A DNA stretch of 64,000 nucleotides from Phoma sp. XZ068 (lineage: Eukaryota > Ascomycota > Dothideomycetes > Pleosporales > Didymellaceae). Of the stretch, positions 10,255-21,062 are shown in pieces. The stretch's first letter is position 1. Every line of letters begins with the position of its first letter. The position numbers and the translations under genes are program-made. The notes under the pieces are model-generated. The model searched no databases and was not told where the DNA came from. It saw only the letters and a list, made by a program, of their open reading frames with translations. Location of the stretch: contig RBKR01000028.1 in NCBI GenBank assembly GCA_004835665.1, positions 310,001 through 374,000 of the forward strand, given 5' to 3'.

Positions 10255-11722
10255 AATGTGTTGGGAGGAAGGCTTCCTCTGGCTCTTCAACACCCTGCGT
10301 CATGTCACGCCCTGCAGACTCCACGATGCCGGCAAGCGAATCAGGATGCCCAGCTTGTGGCGTAATCTTCTCATAGATCTGTCTCAAAGCTTCCTTCTGA
10401 ATTGCTTGCACCATAGCATTCAGAATGCTTCTTTAATGGCCTTCTCCAATTACGTCTTTGTAAGTATCGAGATGAGGTGGCCTCTAGTTCAAGTATATCT
10501 TGTGATGTGACGTCGGCTCCACAAAATGTCTAGGATGGTTGCGGAAATAGAGTAGGTAGCAAAAGCAAGCCGGCTTGCTGCACGCAATAAATAAATCGCC
10601 ATCTGCAAACTGCAAACTACCCACAAAGACATGCTCTAGAACTTAGATCTCAGCGTGCACACGTGGTTTTAAGCTGGGCTCTCAGTAATTGTCTAAGAAA
10701 TAACAAGATAGCTAATACTTCGCATCCATCTCAGCAAGGTTATGTAGGTAGCGGTCAAGATCGGGAGATTTGGCAGGTAACATGCGGACGATAACACTTT
10801 CCAGCCTCGTCTTTCTATCTGCTGGAGGTATTGCAGATCTTGGGGGAGTGGGAATACTGCGAACTTCAAAATTGTGGAGGACATTGGATAGCCTTAAAAA
10901 ACAAAAAAGCAAGTCATTTGCTGCTAGAAAATGATGACCAAGCCGTCCAGCGTAGTGCCTCACGAACGAAAAGGCGTGGTGGATTGCGTCTTTGTTGCTT
11001 TTGTAGCTCGGCTCCGTATCCAGCTTCGCAAGAAGCCACATAGAGCCGACTGAGCTGACGTTTGCGCGGGTTAAAGCGAGGTCGTTCGGAAGATGTCGGG
11101 ACCACGCTCGCCTCTCCATATAGCGCTTCACACAATGCAGGGTTGCAGCACCGACAGGGAGGAAGGTCTGACCCACAAATGCAGGATACATAGCGTCGTC
11201 GCCACGAGGCGGGACGAACACACATTAGAGTGAATAAGACAGGTCAACCCTGGATCGAAGTTGCAACGGCGCATCGGCGAAACGTTCTGTCGGATGCATG
11301 CTGTGCTTCCCTGCTCTCAGGCGCGTCGTCTCGAGCGTAGAATTTTACGTTTTTGTTCTTCCTGAGGCTAAGACAGCAGATTCTCTCAACACAGATACAC
11401 TCATTGCTGCAACACCGCTGGGGCATGAAGGCTCACCATGAGAGAGCAAAACGACAACGCATTTTTCTAGTATATTGCAAGGTTTTCACCGGAAATAATG
11501 CCTGAATTGGCAAGAAGAAGGCTATTGGCTGAACAGCGGAAAGAATGCGGTGCTAAATATCGAACGGGAAACGGAAAGGTCGCAACGCCAGGACTTTAAT
11601 TACACGCAGAGTCTATCAAAACGCTGTTTCTATCGTTTGCGGGGATACGGGGTAGCATACCGTCGCGACTCACATTCTCAAGAGCTTTACTCGCCCCCTC
11701 GTGCTTTGTCTTGATCGAGTCC
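10255..11722. other. Mostly uncharacterised sequence containing one possible gene
   Basis: Apart from the minus-strand frame at 10712-11191 (separate entry), I see no supported gene. 11244-11722 contains only short frames. Confidence 0.4.
10712..11191 (-). CDS. Unrecognised protein, possibly partial
   Basis: The first ATG in the frame, at 11191, begins MYPAFVGQTFLPVGAATLH. The protein has no motif I recognise. It includes SVGSMWLLAKLDTEPSYKSN and a C-terminal segment ending in LAEMDAKY. A T-rich run at about 10890-10930 (in the middle of the frame) could be the 3' end of an intron, in which case the real product differs downstream. No known domain, signal or membrane segment is seen. Flanked by an LTR and by an orphan gene, it may be a remnant. 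Confidence 0.3.
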   Translation of the reverse strand: MYPAFVGQTFLPVGAATLHCVKRYMERRAWSRHLPNDLALTRANVSSVGSMWLLAKLDTEPSYKSNKDAIHHAFSFVRHYAGRLGHHFLAANDLLFCFLRLSNVLHNFEVRSIPTPPRSAIPPADRKTRLESVIVRMLPAKSPDLDRYLHNLAEMDAKY

Positions 11723-12817
11723 TCACGTTATTTCTCCCTCACGAGGATTCGGTAAAAAGATCTTCTTCCCAAACACATGGCCCTCAGCCCCATGCGAGAT
11801 CCTTCTTCCATCGCCGTCCATGACCCGTAGCAAGGTAGGCCAAATTACAACTTCGGCCGGATCAAGATGACTCTCCACACTGCTCCTCTCGAGATAGACA
11901 CCGATTTGGTGTTCCACCCTTTTGTGACAGTGTTGAGGGCCACACCAGTCAAATTGCCAGAAGCAGGGCTGACTAAAGAGCATGAACGCAAACTTTGCAC
12001 CTGTCCTAAGAATTTCTCTAAGGTCTTTGTGGCGATAAGTGGAGGTTCGAGCGAGTGCATAAGTTTGGAGCAGGGGCTCGAGGTCCTTAAGAGCGCGCTC
12101 GATGTTTGCGGTGCGCGAGTCGAAGTGGCTGAAAGAGTGGCTCACGTACGCTGTGTGCGTGAGAGTTGCTGAGATCTGCTGCCAGCGCGAGAGGAGCGCG
12201 AAGTTGACTTTTATAATTCATTATGTGCGCAAGCTTGGAGGCAGTCACTTACGTTGCGGATGCTTGTCAGCCTCAAGCACGGCAGCGTTCATCTCGACGG
12301 AGAAACTCTGAAAACACTCCACGATCTCTGGAGGCAGAAACGTGCTACCCGGGCTATTACCAGGGGCAGACTCGAGGAGCAGAGTCCTGCTTAAAATCGT
12401 CCAGCTGATGCACAAGGTGAGAGCTCCCAATCGGGTTGTTTGATCACTCAGAAGCTCTGCGATTTGAGTCCATGGGGTGTCAAGTCCAGAAGTTGCGCGT
12501 TTGATGGTTCCTCGAGAAGCGCCCTCGTCTACTTGCTCGAGAGAGTAATATTTGTGGACATGGGTGGTGATGGCCTGGTGGAGCGCAGTAAACGTATCTG
12601 TTATCGTCGCCTCTAAACAGGCTCCGCGGACACCTGAATATAGTGGGAGTGTTATAGGCGAAGGTACCCTAGCTACGGTAGTCGATGGATGATGTTGCTC
12701 AGCTATAGCTTCTATGTGTATCTCCTTTTTTCGAAATCTACGTAGAAGGGAGCGTCGTTCCTTTGACGCGTCTGAACGGGTAACAGAGTCGGAAGATGAT
12801 GCTTGAGCTTTGCTCAT
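11723..12817 (-). CDS. Orphan fungal protein, family copy 1, 2 exons, 349 aa
   Basis: Exon 1 is 12817-12253 and exon 2 is 12207-11723; the 45-nt intron has a GTAAGT donor and a TATAAAAG acceptor, and the total is 350 codons with stop. The N-terminus is charged (KERRSLLRRFRKKE), followed by a long, probably helical body: ITDTFTALHQAITTHVHKYY, TRLGALTLCISWTILSRTLL, FLPPEIVECFQSFSVEM, then FDSRTANIERALKDLEPLL and a C-terminal RVMDGDGRRISHGAEGHVFG. The repeated alpha-helical pattern and lack of catalytic motifs give no functional clue. A closely similar gene with the same intron lies at 37386-38451. Conservation of the split frame in both copies suggests that it is or recently was a real gene. 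I do not recognise the family. Confidence 0.7.
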
Positions 12818-13060
12818 TTTAAATAACCGCAGTAACTATACCCTCACGAACTACATGCGACGCCTCGAATATATAACGGGGACTGATATGATCGAGGTTA
12901 GAAAAATGAAATTGGATTGATGTTTTCGTCGAGTGATTAAGTCCCCGGAACGCTTAACCAAGTCCTTTGTTCCATTCTAGACGCTGCATTCTTTCACCGT
13001 TCCAATTGAGTTGCTCAGACTGCCCTGTAATAAACAGAGGATCTGAGCCCGACCACCCTA
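11733..13060. repeat. Segmental duplication, unit 1 (partner 37380-38724, direct orientation)
   Basis: The similarity begins at CCCTCACGAG, spans the whole orphan gene and about 240 bp of its upstream region, and stops around GAGCCCGACC. Outside these points the two loci are unrelated. Numerous substitutions and small indels separate the copies, so the duplication is older than the inverted duplication at 31.6-44.8 kb. Confidence 0.85.
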
Positions 13061-13210
13061 TAATATAGGAGATAGAAAGGGTCACTTACTTCTGACGCGT
13101 ACTGTTTCTAGGAACGGCGAATGCTGGCAACCCATGATGTAATTAGGGCGCAGTTTGGCTTCGGAACGCATGGGCTTATGCGCATGAGTGTCACGACTTC
13201 GAAATTGAGA

Positions 13211-13822
13211 TTACGAACTCACGTCCGAGACTATTTGAATGCGTCCGAAGATGTCTCCCTTGTACATGATACATCTCCGATTGCATGTCTCGTTGCGTAT
13301 CCATTCTGGTCTCCCTATTTTGTCTAAGGCAAACGCGATGCTTCGAATCCCAAAGTGGTCCACGTGCAGAACAAGGACGGCTGGTAATTTCTTTTCGATG
13401 ATCACGTTCACTGCGTACCGACAAGACGAAATGCAAGAAGCCATTGCAAGGGCAACGCTAGGATAACAGTACAAGAGTATTAACGCTTGAAGCTTATGCG
13501 GAAGCTTTGCGACTAGATGCGAAAGGCTCTTGAAACTCCATAATAAAACTGGTAGTGTGCGTTCTTCGTAACACAGCATTGATCGTAGAAGCCGTTGGTA
13601 GATGTCTCGAGACCGGATAGGACCAATCGTTGCAATGATAGCGATCGCATCCATATGCGAGAAACGGTGCGGATTGTTGAGTTTGAGTGGCAGTGTCGGT
13701 GCTACGATGGGCACAAGAGTGGTCGAATTTCGATCAATTGTCTGAGCTAACTTATGATAATTGATGTTTGCAGCATTCTGAGGATAGCCATCGCCGATGT
13801 CAGTCGATGGAAGACCACCCAC
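13211..13822 (-). CDS. Unrecognised protein, probably one exon of a spliced gene
   Basis: The open frame encodes about 200 residues including YHKLAQTIDRNSTTLVPIV, LPLKLNNPHRFSHMDAIAI, RDIYQRLLRSMLCYEERTLP and LPHKLQALILLYCYPSVALA. It looks protein-like, and its first ATG is internal (about residue 57), so an upstream exon is likely. A good intron signature (GTAAGT donor, CCCTAAC branch point, CAATAG acceptor) lies upstream at about 13840-13890, but joining it directly does not keep the frame. The function is unknown. Confidence 0.4.
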   Translation of the reverse strand: MGGLPSTDIGDGYPQNAANINYHKLAQTIDRNSTTLVPIVAPTLPLKLNNPHRFSHMDAIAIIATIGPIRSRDIYQRLLRSMLCYEERTLPVLLWSFKSLSHLVAKLPHKLQALILLYCYPSVALAMASCISSCRYAVNVIIEKKLPAVLVLHVDHFGIRSIAFALDKIGRPEWIRNETCNRRCIMYKGDIFGRIQIVSDVSS

Positions 13823-14817
13823 GCAGCGCTTCGCTATTGACGTTAGGGTAGGTAAAGCGACACTTTGTGAACCGAGGCGACTTACTGTAGGACAGCGTTA
13901 GGATCAACTTTATAAAGCGCTAACTTCTTCCGAAGCGGAGCCCATGCTTGATACGTTCACATGATCGCGCTTCGGCTTCCCAACGGACTAGCAAGCAGCA
14001 AGAGCACGGTGCCTTTGCGGGCAGACCTTGAACACGATGGTAGATCTACAGTGTTGGTGATTGATGCTCGCGCCATTGCGATTGGCTGGTGTTCGAGGCC
14101 GAGGGCTTGCTGGATGATGATTGGTGGGTAGCCTGCCGAGCTGCGACGGGATATGCAAAAAATGGAAAAGTCGATGCCTAGCGCTGGGCTAGCCTGTCGA
14201 CGGCACAGGGCACAGGGATGTTCATGGACAGATTGGAAGACTCGTTTCGCTGGGCGCACCACGTCAAAGGCTACCAGCTGTGTAGATGGCACGAAGCTGT
14301 CGAGGGCTGCATGCGCGTTGGCGGCGAGGCCCAAGTTGGGCCCTGGACCACCTTATAATTTAGGGCATTTGTCCAAAGACCAGATGTGTGAGAAAGACGC
14401 AGAACCCTACTGAACATAATTGCAAATTCTCTGCTTGACCTAGTGCTCAAAGCTTGTCGAAACCTGCCCAAACACCGGTCCTTCCAGTCGTCTTTCCGGT
14501 CTCGAAATACTAGGCTAATAGGACTAGACTTAGAGAAGGGCAATCACACATGCAGCATACTTGCATCTTTCACCGATCTACCGATGATATAGAGCCCTTG
14601 GCGGCCTCGCAGTGTTTAGCGCTACCGACCTATTGACAAGAGGTCTATGTGAGTTCCGCGGAAGCGTAGCGTCCAAGACATCCTATCGTCCTTGTCAAGA
14701 CGCACTGACCGATCGCCTCTAGTCCTGATTCGACTTACGCTGCCTGCTCCAACAGCAGCAACAACATAGCTCAACACACTGTCACTGCATCAAAAACACC
14801 AACAGTTGTGTCTTGAC
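13823..14817. other. No supported gene
   Basis: Several frames of 60-125 codons overlap on both strands (13957-14334, 14153-14413, 14271-14543) without recognisable motifs. A promoter for the gene starting at 14818 is expected at the right end. Confidence 0.4.
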
Positions 14818-15513
14818 ATGGAACAACGTCGCCCAACCGAGGACCACCGATTGTCCATTCATGCAGACTCGATGGCTTTCTGTAACACTCTTGCCTCCAT
14901 CGGACTCCTAGACAACGATCGCCAAGCGCAAGGGACCTCGGCTCCACGCCAAAGCGATGACGAGACGTACGAAACTCAGAACCAAGCTACGAGATCGGTG
15001 GAAGCACGATCGAGCACAAAAGATTGGGTGACAAGTCAACAGAGAGATTACCATCAACAGAGAGATTGCCAGTTTGTGCCAAAGAGTCACGAGAGACGTC
15101 CCATCCAGGTTCCAGGCGGCATTCAAGTGGGCCCAACAGTCGAGGAAGCTGAGTGTGAAGGCGATGCGACCGTGTCAGTTCAATTTCACACCCGGGAGGA
15201 AGAGAACGATGAGGATCTGGCAAGGGAATTACATGCGTTGGAGCTGGAACTGCTTGATGCATGTATTAGGGTAGAGTTCTACCGTCGTGAGAGGGACTAT
15301 TTCAGATCTCTAGCAAATTCACAACCGGGCGCTGAGGCTCTGTATCCCCGAACGCCGTCACCTCAACTACAACCTTCGCCCGGAGCATCGTCTCACACAC
15401 ACCCAGCTACAACGGATGATATTTGGGATCGAATTTTCGATGACCACGAGGAGGAACCACAGCAAGACGCGAAGACTGATGTGGTTAGGAAAGGGGTTCA
15501 TGAGGTCCAATGA
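14818..15513 (+). CDS. Hypothetical acidic protein with short coiled coil, 231 aa
   Basis: The ATG at 14818 begins MEQRRPTEDHRLSIHADSM. The protein is hydrophilic and low in complexity. It contains a tandem duplication DYHQQRD/CQF from the repeated bases CAACAGAGAGATT at about 15040-15070, an acidic helix (REEENDEDLARELHALELEL) followed by YRRERDYFRSLAN, and a proline/serine-rich acidic tail with a WDRIFDDHEEEP segment. No known domain, signal peptide or membrane segment is visible. Such a protein could be nuclear or a scaffold, but that is not supported by any motif. Confidence 0.45.
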   Translation: MEQRRPTEDHRLSIHADSMAFCNTLASIGLLDNDRQAQGTSAPRQSDDETYETQNQATRSVEARSSTKDWVTSQQRDYHQQRDCQFVPKSHERRPIQVPGGIQVGPTVEEAECEGDATVSVQFHTREEENDEDLARELHALELELLDACIRVEFYRRERDYFRSLANSQPGAEALYPRTPSPQLQPSPGASSHTHPATTDDIWDRIFDDHEEEPQQDAKTDVVRKGVHEVQ

Positions 15514-15894
15514 TCAGCTGGCCTCCCAGTCGTCAGCCATTAGACTTGTACATACCGTTGTCATATCAACCTGTTGAGCGATGTCCCTGGGCAAAACCTC
15601 GGTTGAGATACAGATGAACTTCGAAAGTAGTTGAATCAAGTCCTCGGCGTTACAGCGGGGCGTTAAAGTGGGGCAGGGGCGGAGCAATAAGTGTCCAACC
15701 TGCTTCAGCGATCTATGTGTTGGCCAGACTGGGCAGGATTGTTATAGCGCGGCGACATATGCGTCTCTACAAGAAATACGACAATCGGAGTATTCTAACG
15801 ATGAGACCACGGCTGTGAAATGACCGCGTACAGGCATGACACGAATGACTCCAAGTCCTTCTTACAAATCAAATACCGGTCCGTTCACCTTATA
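15514..15894. other. Intergenic flank of the Fot1 element
   Basis: No supported gene. The TA at 15893-15894 immediately precedes the Fot1 terminal repeat and would be its target-site duplication. Confidence 0.5.
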
Positions 15895-17775
15895 CCGTGT
15901 TCGTGCGCGTGATGCGCTTTTCGCGTGATGCGCATTCCAACCACCCAACCATCTCATCTTTGCAGTACAATAACTCAACGCCACAATGACTTTACAAGAA
16001 GCCCTTGAAGAGAGACGTGTAACTAACCCTGGCAAAGCAATTCCTGATCCGCATTTGGCGGATAAGCATGGTGTGTGGCGGTCAACTTTAACGCGCCGCG
16101 CAGAGGGAAAAACCGTGTCTCATAAAAACAAGATCATTGCACAACAGAAGCTCACGCCACAACAAGAGGATGAGCTTGTTACTTATATAGAAGGACTTAC
16201 TGTACGTCGCCTGCCACCTACAAGAACAATGATCAGGAATTTCGCGCATGAGATAGCTGGTGTGGAGGTCTCTGATTCCTGGGTTACGCGCTTCCTCAAT
16301 CGTCACCCCGACCGACTCACCTCTCAGTGGGCAACCGGTATGGATAGAGAGCGTCACAACGCTGATTCTTGGCGAAAGTATGAGCAATACTTCGACCTTA
16401 TGGACCAAAAAATGAAGGAATATCGCATCGAGACGCGTTATACTTACAATATGGATGAGAAGGGCTTCGCGATTGGGAAGATTGGCAGGAGCAAGAGGAT
16501 CGTTGACAAGGCATTATACAAGCAAAAGCACACTCAGCAGTCACTCCAAGATGGCAATCGTGAGTGGATAACACTCCTTTCTTGCATATGTGCGGATGGT
16601 ACAGTCCTCTCCCGCCAGGCCTCATATATGCCGCCGAGACTCAGAACATTCCATCAAGTTGGGTAGACGATTTGGAAAAGGAAGAACACTCAGTATTTAC
16701 TGCTGTTTCTCCTTCTGGCTGGTCGAACGAGGCAGCTGGCCTTGGCTGGCTCAAGCAGGTGTTCAACCGCTTCACCAAGAGCAAGGCAAGGAGAAAATAC
16801 CGTCTACTCATTGTAGATGGCCATGGGAGTCATCTGACGATGGCTTTTATCACCTTCTGCGATGCCAACAAGATAATGCTAGCTGTGTACCCACCTCACA
16901 GTACCCATACTCTGCAGCCGCTGGACGTAGTTTGCTTCAAGCCTCTGGCTCAAAACTACAGCGATGAGCTCACAGATCACCTTCACAAGAGCCAAGGCCT
17001 TGTCCCAATGAAGAAAGGTGACTTCTTCCGCCTTTTCTGGGCTGCCTGGGTGAAGACCTTCACTGAGAAGTTCATCCACAGTGCCTTCAAGTCCACCGGG
17101 TTGAGCCCATGGGACCCCAACGTTATACTTAAAAAGTTTGCTCCCAAGTCACCTGAGCCTCCACCAGTTACTCCACCTCCTCAGCCATACGAGGGCCCTG
17201 ATTGGCGGCTTGCAGACAGGGCTCTGCAGCGTGCTGTGAAGGATAAGTATGCGGAAGACTCAGTGCGGGTAAGGGATACCCTTCACCATCTCCACATCCA
17301 AAATCAGCTACTCACGATGACCAACAAGGGGTTAGAGCAAGCTCTACGGCAGCAGAAGAAGGGCAATAAGAAGAGCAGAGCTTTACCACTTATTCAGAGG
17401 CAAGATTGGGATGGGGAGACTCAGTGGTGGTCTCCTTCACGCGTCAACAAAGCTCAGCGACTTCTAGATGAAGCAGATGAGGCAGAAAGGCAAGAAGAGA
17501 TTAGAAAAGCAGACGCAGCTGAGCTTCGTGAAACTACTCGCAAGCTCAAGCAAAAGCTTGACGCTCAGAAGGCGGAGAAGCGAGAGAGAGAGAGGAGGGA
17601 GAGGGATGAAAGGAAGGCAGCTGAGCGCCGGCAGATTAATGCACGCAAGGCAGAGCGCTCGCGCAAGAAGGAGGAGAAAGACCGTGAAAAAGCATTACAC
17701 AGCTTTTGGCGACGTCTTTTTGCTTGGCTCTCGCATCAACCACTCATGCATCCCCAACTTGAGTTAAGGTCCTAG
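15895..17775 (+). mobile_element. Fot1/Pogo (Tc1-mariner superfamily) element, 3'-truncated
   Basis: The 5' end follows a TA at 15893-15894 and begins CCGTGTTCGTGCGCGTGATG, similar to the CCGTGTCCGTGC ends of the elements at 24161 and 25922. A transposase follows (separate entry). No inverted partner of this end is found between 17700 and 18350, and the C-terminal lysine-rich tail changes character around 17695, so the 3' end has been lost. Confidence 0.8.
15986..17775 (+). pseudogene. Fot1/Pogo transposase, one frameshift
   Basis: Start ATG 15986. In order: a psq-type helix-turn-helix (LADKHGVWRSTLTRRAEGK), a CENP-B-type HTH (LTPQQEDELVTYIEGL through VTRFLNRHPDRL), and the DDE core: TYNMDEKGFAIG (first Asp, about 16450), LLIVDGHGSHLT (second Asp, about 16815) and PLDVVCFKPL (third Asp, about 16920). 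The frame breaks at about 16602, where CTCTC replaces an expected CTC: a two-base expansion moves the reading frame to the one that runs 16564-17775. A very basic, glutamate/lysine-rich coiled-coil tail (about 17460-17690) closes it. Apart from the shift and the lost end the protein is well preserved, suggesting recent insertion. Confidence 0.88.
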
Positions 17776-18348
17776 CTCAACTGCAAGCGCGGGGCCGAGC
17801 ACTCTCCTCTCCCGAAATGTTACAGCTCACTTCTGTAGCCATTTTTCCGTGCTCTTGAACTTTGCAATAGGCCAATTCATCGCCCTTCTCCCCAATCTCT
17901 CCTAGAACAAGGCCATTTTCTCACGATTCCTGCACAACAATATCAGCGCCGCCATCTAGTGCTTGATTCTTGAAGAGGATCGCAATCTTGAATCGACGAC
18001 CCTAATAAGAAGGCGAAAAGTCGGGACGCGACAACAAACTTATAACGCCAAACAATGCGCATTTTTCCGGATGTCGCGCTGGAGTATGAGTGCCAGATAC
18101 CAGCAATTCAGAACCGGGAAGCACGCAAAACAGTCAAGGGTTTACAGAGTCACCTAAGGCTTGCGAACTTCTGTCGGCGATTCGTCGAAGACTTGAGCAG
18201 ATTGTGGCTCCCTCTACGTCTCACATGGAAATTCCCTTCCGTTGAACACAAGAGTGTTTAGTCCTGAACTAATCCGTTTGCTCATCTACGAGCTCTGCTT
18301 AAGGGGTAGTGTTCCAAAAGGCAACGTTAAATCTCGAATTAAACATTG
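17776..18348. other. No supported gene
   Basis: The only frames are short (17963-18157, 18055-18261) and carry no motif. This is likely the flank where the Fot1 3' end was replaced by unrelated sequence. Confidence 0.4.
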
Positions 18349-19581
18349 TTAAGAATATATCGAAATGGCCAAGTCATCAGGTCTCAAAACCTCAGGTGAA
18401 GTCTCTTTGAGCCTATCTAGACCTTCCTTGAACAACACCTCCGTCCCTTCTGTTTTGGTCATAACTGCAAAGGTGCTACACAGCAAGCCCTCCGGGGATA
18501 TGTCTTGACTGCCATTATGCACTTTGAGTTCCTTCCACTTCAGACGCAGAATGCGGAGGTCATTCATGGTCAGCACTCGGTCCACCATTCCCAGTGTCTG
18601 CACGCTAGGCTGGCGTTCTATCATCAATTGAAGCTGACTTGTTTTCCGCCGCTCGCTAATCCATATGAGAAGGACTTCGCGGTGACATTCGAATAGCCGT
18701 TCCATGGCAAGCCTGAAGTCCTGTTCATGGCTAGCCCATACTTGTTCTAGACTGTGTAACAGAGCGGATTCATCGGCTCTTTCACCATTTCGGGGAAACA
18801 AGTATCCTAAAAGGAGCCGTAGAAGCTCGCACTGCGAAAGGGTCACCTCGCAAGGACCAGGCATCCGATTGCTGCCCGAGCCATTTTGATGATCAATAGT
18901 GCGGCCCATAGTATGGTGCAGATCGGAAACTCCAGTCGGCGACAATGGCAGCACTCTGGTAGCATTGTCCTGGGAAAAGTTCTCTGGGTGGGTGATCATG
19001 ACTTGGGCCGCAGGCGGGGTTTGACCATGCGACGCCTGGGCGCTCCTTGTGTCTCCATGTCCTCTCTCGCGCTGACTATTGGACGGGAGGGAAGCGCGCA
19101 ACGGCTCGCGGCTATTGGATGTGTTCGGAGCCATCGGCTGGACGGATATCTCAGAAAGACTAGGCGCAGTATGCGTGCTGGTTGTGTTGCAACTATCGGC
19201 GCCAGTGGAGACGCTTGTTTGAACCCGGTTCACCGCAACGAATGTGCTTGTGGGAGAGTTGGTGGAACTAGGCGTGCCATCCAGTACATAACGCGAGTGA
19301 GGGCTCGGTAGCGCCGATGGCCTTCCGGAAGAGGTTGCAGCCAAACTGTTAACAGCCGCATAGGTGGCCGGGGGTGGCAAGTAGGTGTTGTCTGGAGTAG
19401 GGGTATGGATGATGTTCTCGGAGCTTTGTCTTGGTGTAGAAGAAGGCTCTCGTGAGGTCTGCTCCGCAGACATGGCTGCGTTTTGGCGAGCCCGCTTTCT
19501 AGCGGTAGAATCGTTCCCTGCATTGGGGACTGAGTTGCGAGCGTCGACTTTCCGTTTCGTCGAACCATTCTGTTGAGCCAT
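18349..19581 (-). CDS. Hypothetical serine/threonine-rich protein with C-terminal helical domain
   Basis: The minus-strand frame continues upstream of the first ATG (19581, MAQQNGSTKRKVDARNS) to 19653, where TTTGCAG just before CCACCAGTTG looks like a splice acceptor, so an upstream exon is likely. The first ~250 residues are disordered and rich in Ser, Thr and Pro, with a basic KRKVDAR / ARKRARQ stretch that could be a nuclear localisation signal. The last ~170 residues are compact (CELLRLLLGYLFPRNGERAD, HEQDFRLAMERLFECHREVL, VDRVLTMNDLRILRLKWKEL). No known domain is recognised. It may be the 3' part of the same gene as 19900-20295. Confidence 0.5.
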   Translation of the reverse strand: MAQQNGSTKRKVDARNSVPNAGNDSTARKRARQNAAMSAEQTSREPSSTPRQSSENIIHTPTPDNTYLPPPATYAAVNSLAATSSGRPSALPSPHSRYVLDGTPSSTNSPTSTFVAVNRVQTSVSTGADSCNTTSTHTAPSLSEISVQPMAPNTSNSREPLRASLPSNSQRERGHGDTRSAQASHGQTPPAAQVMITHPENFSQDNATRVLPLSPTGVSDLHHTMGRTIDHQNGSGSNRMPGPCEVTLSQCELLRLLLGYLFPRNGERADESALLHSLEQVWASHEQDFRLAMERLFECHREVLLIWISERRKTSQLQLMIERQPSVQTLGMVDRVLTMNDLRILRLKWKELKVHNGSQDISPEGLLCSTFAVMTKTEGTEVLFKEGLDRLKETSPEVLRPDDLAISIYS

Positions 19582-19899
19582 GGCGTGTACGGGTGAGGTT
19601 GTGGTGGAAACAGTAAGGTCTTCAGCCCGCGATACTTCAACTGGTGGCTGCAAACCCTGTTAGATCGTCCAGTTTTGCCAACGAAAGAGCTAGAGGCATT
19701 ATTACCGATGCAGGCCTGCCTACTACAAGACGCAAAGTACTAGTATCAGAATTAGTTCTGAGGTCACACGCAGCCGATTGCCTTGTCAGCTTCCTTGGGG
19801 GAAGATTTGTGTACGCCTTCTTGTATATCCATCGATGGAGGTGTATTTTGAGTCGACAAAGGGTCAGCTGATTGGCAAAGCCTAACACCAGTAGCCAGC

Positions 19900-20295
19900 T
19901 TACATTTTTTTATCTACAGGGACTTCGTAAAAGAGTTCCTTGGGATAGTTGGTCTTCGGGTTCCCAGGTGCTATTAACAGCCGCCTGCGGTCTGCAGTCT
20001 CGCCCCAGATTGCAGGACCATGGGTACTCAGCAACCTGTCAAGCTCCTTGTCGAGCGTATCAGGATTTGATGCAGATTTAAGGAGAGCGTCTAGGTCGTT
20101 GGAAAGGGTCTGTGACAGCTTCTGCACTTCGTTGGATAGTTGTCGTGATTCACGCTCAGAGAATTTCGGGATGCCGCGGTCCGTGGTGTGGGAGAGGCCC
20201 AAACATTCGATGATTTCGGGAATTGCTGGGCCTTGACTACCAAGGAAGATGATCCAGTCACTTTTGCTCCAGCGCTGGAGTGGAAGATCACCCAT
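19900..20295 (-). CDS. Hypothetical protein, possible 5' exon of the 18349-19653 gene
   Basis: The ATG at 20295 begins MGDLPLQRWSKSDWIIFLGS, and the frame includes two heptad-like stretches (LSNEVQKLSQTLSNDLDALL and DTLDKELDRLLSTH) and ends in PKELFYEVPVDKKM. Just before the stop, ATGTAAGCTGG offers a GTAAGC splice donor, so the frame probably splices on. I could not find a path to the downstream exon that preserves the frame with normal intron lengths, so they are given separately. Between them (19654-19899) nothing else is visible. Confidence 0.42.
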   Translation of the reverse strand: MGDLPLQRWSKSDWIIFLGSQGPAIPEIIECLGLSHTTDRGIPKFSERESRQLSNEVQKLSQTLSNDLDALLKSASNPDTLDKELDRLLSTHGPAIWGETADRRRLLIAPGNPKTNYPKELFYEVPVDKKM

Positions 20296-20776
20296 CGCAA
20301 ATGCTGCCTGCAGCAGCGGTAGTTGGAGATGGGGTCGATGAGTGGGATGAGATATAACTTTGGTGCCGGCATTGGAAAGCCGGTTTGATGAGAAGATTTC
20401 CTGGGAAGGGAGCTAGGGGGATGATGACAGAAGCTAGCCTCAAGACAGTTAGAAACTCTACTTGGCACGTGCCACACTGAAGTTATTGCTCATCGGCCTT
20501 TGACTGCTCATTGGCCTTCTACTTGTTCTGATTCGAGGGCTAGCGTTCAACGGTGTGGTTTTCACAAGGGCTAGTGAGATTTGGGCCCAACGCTAGCTAG
20601 TGCTAGTAGAAATTAATCACTCAACATAGCTTAGCGTTTAGTCATGTTCGCGCTAACGCCTCGCCTCACCAAAAGTCTGCGCGACCGCAACCGTGACAGG
20701 CTCCGCACGTTAGATTGTGATCTTTTCATGATATTGCTAAGCAGTCAAGGGTGGCGTAGCTTGGCGAGGAGAAAGT

Positions 20777-21062
20777 GCTGACCGTCAGCATCCATGTCAG
20801 GAGCTTGCCACAGGTTATCAGCGAGAGAGTGCTGAAGGCCCGCACCGGTGTCAGCACAGTAAAAGCGTCAGAAGCTTGGCTGGCCTTCCGCGGAGTGAGA
20901 ACGCTGACGGCCAGCGCCCGTGTTATCACAGCGCGTGCTAACGGTCAGCACCCACGTCAGGGACTTGGCATAGCTTATTAGCAAGAGATTGCTGACCACG
21001 GACATGGCACAGCTCATCGACGGGAGTATGCTGACGGTTAGCATCACCACCACCACCACCAT
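20777..21062. repeat. Degenerate minisatellite with palindromic core
   Basis: Five to six diverged units of about 53 bp share GTGCTGACGGTCAGCA followed by CCATGTCAGG, a TTGGCACAGCTTATCAGC stretch and GAGAGA. The core TGCTGAC-G-GTCAGCA is an inverted repeat of seven bases around one base. A (CAC)n run lies at its end (21045-21061). No coding frame follows the period. Confidence 0.75.

Noticed and set aside
13840..13922. Upstream exon of 13211-13822 ending in LALYKVDPNAVL, suggestive of a BBE-type FAD oxidase C-terminus
   Set aside because: The splice joins the wrong phase and the downstream frame shows no FAD-oxidase motif, so it was not joined.
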